DNA from: an uncultured Curtobacterium sp.
Lineage (GTDB): Bacteria > Actinomycetota > Actinomycetes > Actinomycetales > Microbacteriaceae
Direction of reading: 5' to 3'
Assembly (NCBI GenBank): GCA_913774725.1
Contig: CAJYIG010000122.1
Span: 1 to 9,750, forward strand
Length of the DNA: 9,750 nucleotides
In this document: positions 5,631 through 9,750 of the stretch, one piece after another
Layout of the letters: each line of letters starts with the position of its first letter
How positions within the stretch are numbered: position 1 is the first letter of the stretch
Program-made: the position numbers and the translations under genes
Notes under the pieces: model-generated
Told to the model about the DNA's origin: nothing
What the model saw: the letters and a program-made list of their open reading frames with translations, nothing else
Database searches by the model: none

Positions 5631-6959
5631 ATGTCGACGACGACCGCGCGCACCACGACCGCGCCCACGACCACCGCCGCCCGCCCCGAGGGCCGACTCG
5701 ACCGAATGGGCATCCCCCGCCCGCTCGCCCTCGGCTTCGTCGCCGTGCTCGTCTTCATGACCGGCAACGGCGTCGAGTCGAACTTCATCACGCCGCACAT
5801 GGTCGCGGTCCTCGGCAGCCCCGAGGCCACCGTCGCCACGATCGTGACGTTCTACAGCCTCGCCGCACTCATCGGCAGCTACGTGTCCGGCGCCCTCTCC
5901 GACCTGGTCGGGCCGCGCCGGGTGATGATCCTCGGGTTCGCCGTCTGGGTGGTCTTCGAGGTGCTGTTCCTGCTGGCGCTGAACGTCGAGAGCGTGCCCT
6001 TCGCCGCCGTCGCCTACGCCCTGCGCGGCTTCGGCTACCCGCTCTTCGCGTTCGCCTTCCTGGTGTGGGTGAACATCACCACGCCCGTCGAGCGCAACGG
6101 CGCGGCGGTCGGCTGGTTCTACGTCGCCTTCACCGGTGGCCTGCCGACGCTCGGCTCCCTGTTCGCCATCGGGGCGATCCCGGTGTTCGGTGGCGGGACG
6201 ATCGGTGAGACGGGCGCGATGATCGCCTCGATCGGCCTCGTGGTCGCCGGGTTCCTCATCATGCTGTTCGGTGTCCGCCTGCCCAACGGGTTCTCGCGGA
6301 TCGCGCCGGACGGCGAGAGCGCCTGGCGGGTCCTGACGAGCGGCATCCGGCTCACCGCAACGCGACCGAAGATCCTGATGGGTTTCCTCGTCCGCCTGAT
6401 CAACACCGCACCCGAGTTCGGCATGTTCGTCGTGCTGCCCGCCGTGATCGCGAACGACCGCGGCTGGGGCCAGAGCCGCTGGCTGCTCATGACCGTCTGC
6501 GTCTACGCGACGAACATCCTGGTGAACGCGCTGTTCGGCTGGGTCGGCGACCGCATCGGCTGGCAGCGCACCGTCAAGTGGTTCGGCATCGTCGGCTCCG
6601 CGACCGGGCTCGTGGCCTGGTGGTACGTGCCGCAGCTGGTGCCCGCCGGGTCCGACTGGGGCTACGTGCTCTCGGTCGTCGCCGGCTGCGTGTTCGGGTG
6701 CCTGCTCGCGGGCTTCGTCCCGATGGGCGCGATTATGCCGGCGCTCGCCCCGGAGCACAAGGGTGCCGCGATGGCGATGTACACCACGGCCGCCGGCGGC
6801 GCAGCGTTCCTCGGCACCGGCGTCGTCGCCGCGGTCTTCGCACTCGGCGGTGGCGGCCAGGCGGTCACGTGGACGTTCGTCGGCCTCTACGCCTGTGCGT
6901 TCGTGATGATCCACTTCCTCGACGTGCCGCAGGGGCGCCCGCACCGCGGCACCCGCTGA
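5631..6959 (+). CDS. Polyol permease-family MFS transporter (RbtT/DalT/CsbX type)
   Basis: 442-residue integral membrane carrier with about 12 helices, of the MFS polyol permease family, whose known members carry ribitol, D-arabitol and similar compounds by proton symport. Signatures are MGIPRP (26-31) just before helix 1, NGVESNF (46-52), the loop 2-3 motif GALSDLVGPRR (87-97), RGFGYP (132-137) with the following LFAFAFLVW, and AVGWFYVAFTGGLPTLGS. The first 25 residues are a Thr/Ala-rich cytoplasmic tail much like that of the preceding dehydrogenase. The ATG at 5631 is preceded by GAGGAG (5618-5623). The 18-base gap to the dehydrogenase implies co-transcription. Position in the cluster points to erythritol and/or threitol uptake (inference). 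Confidence 0.87.
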   Translation: MSTTTARTTTAPTTTAARPEGRLDRMGIPRPLALGFVAVLVFMTGNGVESNFITPHMVAVLGSPEATVATIVTFYSLAALIGSYVSGALSDLVGPRRVMILGFAVWVVFEVLFLLALNVESVPFAAVAYALRGFGYPLFAFAFLVWVNITTPVERNGAAVGWFYVAFTGGLPTLGSLFAIGAIPVFGGGTIGETGAMIASIGLVVAGFLIMLFGVRLPNGFSRIAPDGESAWRVLTSGIRLTATRPKILMGFLVRLINTAPEFGMFVVLPAVIANDRGWGQSRWLLMTVCVYATNILVNALFGWVGDRIGWQRTVKWFGIVGSATGLVAWWYVPQLVPAGSDWGYVLSVVAGCVFGCLLAGFVPMGAIMPALAPEHKGAAMAMYTTAAGGAAFLGTGVVAAVFALGGGGQAVTWTFVGLYACAFVMIHFLDVPQGRPHRGTR

Positions 6960-6976
6960 CGCACGTCGACCCGACC

Positions 6977-7009
6977 CCGGGCGGCGGTGGCCGTCCCACC
7001 GCCGCCCGG
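6977..7009 (+). terminator. Perfect 14-bp hairpin between permease and kinase genes
   Basis: CCGGGCGGCGGTGG (6977-6990) pairs perfectly with CCACCGCCGCCCGG (6996-7009) across a 5-base loop. It starts 17 bases after the permease stop, inside the 159-base gap before the kinase. There is no T-tract. It could be a partial terminator that lowers kinase and isomerase expression, or a 3'-end stabiliser of the upstream message. I see no convincing promoter between it and the kinase. Confidence 0.6.
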
Positions 7010-7022
7010 TCCCCCGACACGA

Positions 7023-7048
7023 CCCGACCGAAGCACCCGACCGACGCA
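7023..7048 (+). repeat. 13-base tandem repeat in the permease-kinase gap
   Basis: Two 13-base units CCCGACCGAAGCA and CCCGACCGACGCA (one difference) stand side by side, and a decayed third unit begins CCCGGTCG at 7049. No known element matches. Simple duplication in non-coding spacer is the plain reading. Confidence 0.5.
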
Positions 7049-7118
7049 CCCGGTCGTCCGACCCGATCCTGACCCCATCCACCGGACCCCGGTCCACCGC
7101 ACGACAGGAACGAACCCC

Positions 7119-8858
7119 ATGACCACCATCCACGACGACCCCGAGGACTTCGCCGAGGACCAGCTCGCCGGCTGGCTCGCCCTGTACGCCGACCGCGTCC
7201 GCGGTGTGCACGGCGGCGTCGTCGCACTCCCGACGGAGGGCGCCGAGCGCCAGGTCGCCGTCGTCGTCGGCGGCGGCTCCGGCCACTACCCCGCGTTCTG
7301 CGGCGTCGTCGGTCCGGGCTTCGCCACCGGAGCCGTCGTCGGCAACGTCTTCACCTCGCCCTCGGCGGCGCAGGTCTACTCGGTCGCCAAGGCCGCCGAC
7401 CAGGGCCGCGGCGTCGTGCTGTCCTTCGGCAACTACGCCGGCGACACCATGAACTTCGGACTCGCCGCCGAGCGGCTCCGCGCCGAGGGCATCGACACCC
7501 GGATCGTCGTCGTGACCGACGACGTCGCGAGCGCGGACGAGGTCACGAAGCGTCGCGGCATCGCCGGCGACTTCTCGGTCTTCAAGGCGATGGGTGCCGC
7601 TGCTGCCGCCGGCGCCGACCTGGACGAGGTCGAGCGCGTCGGCACCGCCGCGAACGCCGCCACCCGCACGATCGGCGTCGCGTTCTCCGGCTGCACCATG
7701 CCCGGCGCCACCGAGCCGCTCTTCTCGGTCCCCGACCGCCACCTCGGGCTCGGGCTCGGCATCCACGGCGAACCCGGCATCCAGGACGTCCCGGTGCTGC
7801 CGGCGCGGGAGCTCGCCGCGCTGCTCGTCGAGCGTCTGCTGACCGAACGACCCGAGGGCGCCGGACCGCGGGTCGCGCCGATCCTCAACGGCCTGGGCGA
7901 CACGAAGTACGAGGAGCTCTTCCTGCTCTGGGGCCGGGTGCTGCCCCTCCTCGAGGACGCGGGGCTCGAGGTCGTCGAGCCCGAGGTCGGCGAACTGGTC
8001 ACGAGCCTCGACATGGGCGGGTGCTCGCTGACGCTGCAGTTCCTCGACGACGAGCTCGAACGCCACTGGCGCGCCGATGCCTACACGCCGGCGTACCGCA
8101 AGGTCGCCGCCCCGGTCGCCGCGCTCGTGCCGGCCACGGCCGTCACCGAGGCCGCCGCGGAGGCGACGGTCGTGCCGGAGGCGACCGGTGCCTCCCGGCG
8201 GGCCGCCGAGACCGCGCGCGCCGCCGTCGAGGCGATGGACGTCCTGCTCCGCGAGCAGGAGGAGACGCTGGGCCGCATCGACGCGGTCGCCGGTGACGGC
8301 GACCACGGCCGCGGCATGGTGAAGGGCATCGGTGCGGCCCGTCGCGCCGTCGAGCAGACCGACCGGGAGGCCGGGGTCGCCTTCGTCCTCGGCCGTGCCG
8401 GCGAGGCGTGGGCCGCGTCGGCCGGCGGCACCTCCGGTGTGCTGTGGGGTGCGGCACTCGAGGCGTTCGGCCGTGCGCTCGGCGACGACACCGAGCACGT
8501 GGACGCGTCCGACGTCGTCGCGGCCGCCCAGGCCTTCGCGGACTCGATCGTCCACCTCGGTGGTGCGTCCCGCGGTGACAAGACCCTGCTCGACGCCCTG
8601 CTGCCGTTCGTCGACGAGCTGCGGTCCCGGGTCGACGAAGGCGCCGACACGGCGGACGCCTGGCGGGCGGCGGCCGAGGTCGCGGTCGAGCAGGCGGCGG
8701 CCACGGCGGACCTGCGGCCGAGGGTCGGGCGTGCCCGGCCGCTGGCCGAGAAGAGCGTGGGGACGCCCGACGCGGGCGCCACCTCGATGGGGATGGTCCT
8801 CACGCGGATCGGCGAGGTGCTCGCGGTCCGCGCACGACGCGAAGGAGTGGACGCATGA
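7119..8858 (+). CDS. derK: Dihydroxyacetone kinase-family D-erythrulose kinase
   Basis: 579-residue cytoplasmic, ATP-dependent kinase with fused DhaK and DhaL domains. In the DhaK part (about 10-330) [10 protein letters not shown] (51-60), [11 protein letters not shown] (103-113) and His216 (GIHGEPG) mark the ketose site; this histidine binds the substrate carbonyl covalently in the family. In the DhaL part (about 370-575) [10 protein letters not shown] supplies the magnesium-binding Asp388, Asp393 and Asp395. [16 protein letters not shown] and [13 protein letters not shown] complete the nucleotide site. Predicted reaction: D-erythrulose to D-erythrulose 4-phosphate, by analogy with M. smegmatis DerK; dihydroxyacetone is the alternative substrate. 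The ATG at 7119 has AGGAA 8 bases upstream, and the open frame further upstream runs back through the hairpin and repeats, so it is not coding. It ends in an ATGA overlap with the isomerase, which indicates translational coupling. Confidence 0.87.
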   Translation: MTTIHDDPEDFAEDQLAGWLALYADRVRGVHGGVVALPTEGAERQVAVVVGGGSGHYPAFCGVVGPGFATGAVVGNVFTSPSAAQVYSVAKAADQGRGVVLSFGNYAGDTMNFGLAAERLRAEGIDTRIVVVTDDVASADEVTKRRGIAGDFSVFKAMGAAAAAGADLDEVERVGTAANAATRTIGVAFSGCTMPGATEPLFSVPDRHLGLGLGIHGEPGIQDVPVLPARELAALLVERLLTERPEGAGPRVAPILNGLGDTKYEELFLLWGRVLPLLEDAGLEVVEPEVGELVTSLDMGGCSLTLQFLDDELERHWRADAYTPAYRKVAAPVAALVPATAVTEAAAEATVVPEATGASRRAAETARAAVEAMDVLLREQEETLGRIDAVAGDGDHGRGMVKGIGAARRAVEQTDREAGVAFVLGRAGEAWAASAGGTSGVLWGAALEAFGRALGDDTEHVDASDVVAAAQAFADSIVHLGGASRGDKTLLDALLPFVDELRSRVDEGADTADAWRAAAEVAVEQAAATADLRPRVGRARPLAEKSVGTPDAGATSMGMVLTRIGEVLAVRARREGVDA

Positions 8859-9349
8859 CGTTCCGGTTGGTGGTGGGCTCGGACGACGCGGGCTTCGACT
8901 ACAAGGAGGTCATCAAGCGTGACCTCGAGGCGGACGACCGCGTGGCGAGCATCGTCGACGTCGGGGTGAACGCCGACGGCCACACGGCGTACCCGCACGT
9001 GGCGGTGGACGCGGCGCGGATGGTCGCGGACGGCGAGGCCGACCGGGCGATCCTGGTCTGCGGCACCGGGCTCGGGGTGGCGATCAGCGCGAACAAGGTC
9101 CCGGGCATCCGGGCGGTCACCGCGCACGACTCGTTCAGCGTCGAGCGCTCCGTGCTGTCGAACGACGCGCAGGTGCTCTGCATGGGGCAGCGCGTGATCG
9201 GACTCGAGCTCGCACGGCGGCTGGCGAAGGAGTGGCTCGGGTACGAGTTCGACACGTCGAGCGCGAGCGCCGAGAAGGTCGCGGCGATCTGCGGCTACGA
9301 CGGCTCGGTGCCGGTCGGCACCGACGCCGCGGGGGCACGCGGCCGCTGA
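8855..9349 (+). CDS. derI: RpiB/LacAB-family D-erythrulose-4-phosphate isomerase
   Basis: 164-residue cytoplasmic sugar-phosphate isomerase of the RpiB/LacA/LacB family. The catalytic loop [19 protein letters not shown] is present, with Cys69 as the expected base and Thr71. [14 protein letters not shown] and the C-terminal helix with AKEWLGYEF are also family features. Residues that in E. coli RpiB open the sugar ring (His99) or hold the phosphate (His10, Arg133, Arg137) align here with Ser102, Asp11 (SDDAG instead of SDHxG), Ser136/Ala137 and Lys141, so ordinary ribose-5-phosphate isomerase activity is doubtful. With the upstream kinase the likely reaction is D-erythrulose 4-phosphate to D-erythrose 4-phosphate. 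The ATG at 8855 overlaps the kinase stop by 4 bases, and GAAGGAG (8841-8847) lies 7 bases ahead. It is the last gene of the operon. Confidence 0.86.
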   Translation: MTFRLVVGSDDAGFDYKEVIKRDLEADDRVASIVDVGVNADGHTAYPHVAVDAARMVADGEADRAILVCGTGLGVAISANKVPGIRAVTAHDSFSVERSVLSNDAQVLCMGQRVIGLELARRLAKEWLGYEFDTSSASAEKVAAICGYDGSVPVGTDAAGARGR

Positions 9350-9350
9350 G

Positions 9351-9404
9351 TCCGCGGATCCCCAGCGCGCTGCCGGGTCCGCGGATCCCCAGCGCGTTGT
9401 CGGG
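9351..9404 (+). repeat. 27-bp tandem repeat after derI
   Basis: Two adjacent 27-base units (9351-9377 and 9378-9404) differ at only two positions. Each begins TCCGCGGATCCCCAGCGCG. The first unit starts two bases after the isomerase stop. TCCGCGGA in each unit is palindromic, and the second unit's last bases form part of the hairpin that follows. I see no other copy in the window. Confidence 0.9.
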
Positions 9405-9434
9405 TGCGCGACGTACGGTGCTCGCGCACCCGAC
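9399..9434 (+). terminator. Hairpin terminator closing the tetritol operon
   Basis: GTCGGGTGCGCG (9399-9410) pairs perfectly with CGCGCACCCGAC (9423-9434), and A9411/T9422 adds a 13th pair, leaving a 10-base loop. It lies 50 bases after the derI stop and 51 before the next gene. There is no T-tract. The loop contains TACGGT (9414-9419), a -10-like sequence that might serve the next gene, but no -35 supports it. Confidence 0.65.
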
Positions 9435-9485
9435 GCTCCACGGTGACGCCGCTCGTGCACCCACCGCACCACCGAAGGGGACCCG

Positions 9486-9750
9486 ATGAAGAAGTCAGCC
9501 TGGCTGCCCGCTGCGATCGCCCCGGTCGTCGTGGCCGGAGCGATCGCCGCGCCCGTCATCGCGAACGCTGCCGCCGACCCGGTCGCCGGCACGGACCCGA
9601 GCGCGGCGGACGTGCTCGCGAGCATCGCGTCGTCGCGGGACGCGCAGTACTCGGGCACGCTCTCGCAGACGAGCGACCTCGGCCTGCCGGAACTCCCCTC
9701 GGGCAGCGGTGGGTCCTCGCTCGAGGGCGGTGCGTCCGACGTCCTCGGAC
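9486..9750 (+). CDS. Secreted LolA/RseB-like protein, N-terminal part
   Basis: The first 88 residues of an exported protein; the gene continues beyond the window. A signal peptide is clear: MKKSAWLP, then a hydrophobic run (about 9-23) and a likely cut after the ANA triplet at 27-29. The mature start (ADVLASIASSRDAQYSGTLSQTSDLGLPELP) resembles actinobacterial LolA-like / RseB N-domain-like proteins, which bind lipid or sense the envelope. A Gly/Ser-rich stretch follows. The start has GAAGGGGA (9474-9481) upstream. A hairpin separates it from the tetritol operon, and its function is probably unrelated. The family call rests on the N-terminus only. Confidence 0.7.
   Translation, partial: MKKSAWLPAAIAPVVVAGAIAAPVIANAAADPVAGTDPSAADVLASIASSRDAQYSGTLSQTSDLGLPELPSGSGGSSLEGGASDVLG

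Noticed and set aside
6987..7118. A longer kinase starting at 6987.
   Set aside because: The added 44 residues are Pro/Thr/Arg-rich and encoded by the hairpin and repeat spacer; the ATG at 7119 has AGGAA upstream and gives the usual family length.
5523..8555. A 1010-codon open frame on the minus strand.
   Set aside because: It lies antisense to eltD's end, the permease and derK, all with clear family motifs. Its product is a repetitive Arg/Gly/Asp/His-rich sequence with no recognisable domain, typical of antisense frames in GC-rich DNA.
7119..8858. A glycerol/dihydroxyacetone degradation kinase.
   Set aside because: No glycerol dehydrogenase or PTS DhaM partner is present, and the neighbours match tetritol genes. 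It is kept only as an alternative substrate.
8855..9349. Plain ribose-5-phosphate isomerase B.
   Set aside because: The phosphate-binding and ring-opening residues of E. coli RpiB are replaced and the gene is translationally coupled to a DAK-type kinase, so a tetrulose phosphate is more likely.
9351..9404. Start of a CRISPR array or an att site.
   Set aside because: Only two directly abutting units without spacers, and no integrase or cas gene nearby.
9414..9419. TACGGT as the promoter of the secreted LolA/RseB-like gene.
   Set aside because: No -35 at a normal distance, and it sits in the loop of the terminator hairpin, so chance is likely.
8081..9658. A 525-codon minus-strand open frame across derK, derI and the secreted protein gene.
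   Set aside because: Ser/Ala/Arg-rich antisense frame that ignores the operon end and terminator.

Overview
The window is very GC-rich, with GC-ending codons throughout, dense genes and a probable leaderless mRNA. This points to a high-GC Actinomycetota, most likely a Microbacteriaceae genome of the Curtobacterium type; that placement is inference from base composition and gene style. There are nine protein genes. Eight are complete and one runs off the right edge. I see no RNA gene, insertion sequence, CRISPR array or origin.

Left part (1-2383): a ProP-like MFS transporter on the minus strand, then a divergent DinB-family gene whose GTG start sits about 7 bases after a -10 box. A nested palindrome lies beyond the transporter's 3' end. 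A long two-way hairpin separates the DinB gene from the convergent regulator.

Centre and right (2403-9349): what looks like a complete four-carbon sugar-alcohol (erythritol/threitol) catabolic locus. One arm runs leftward: a GolD/DthD-type short-chain dehydrogenase, then a SorC/DeoR-type sugar-responsive regulator. The other arm runs rightward: an erythritol/L-threitol dehydrogenase-like zinc enzyme (EltD), a polyol-permease-family MFS transporter (RbtT/DalT/CsbX type), a single-chain dihydroxyacetone-kinase-family enzyme (DerK-like) and an RpiB-family isomerase (DerI-like). The two arms share a 142-bp divergent promoter region. By analogy with the Mycobacterium smegmatis tetritol pathway, the permease would import the tetritol. 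EltD (from erythritol) and DthD (from D-threitol) would make D-erythrulose. DerK would phosphorylate it to D-erythrulose 4-phosphate, and DerI would isomerise that to D-erythrose 4-phosphate, which enters the pentose phosphate pathway. No L-erythrulose kinase or isomerase is seen here.

Right edge (9350-9750): two 27-bp tandem repeats and a 13-bp hairpin terminator close the operon. They are followed by the start of a secreted LolA/RseB-like protein gene, cut by the window end.

The families are known. The main interest is the compact, apparently self-contained pathway, the altered RpiB-type active site, and several strong repeats and hairpins between genes.
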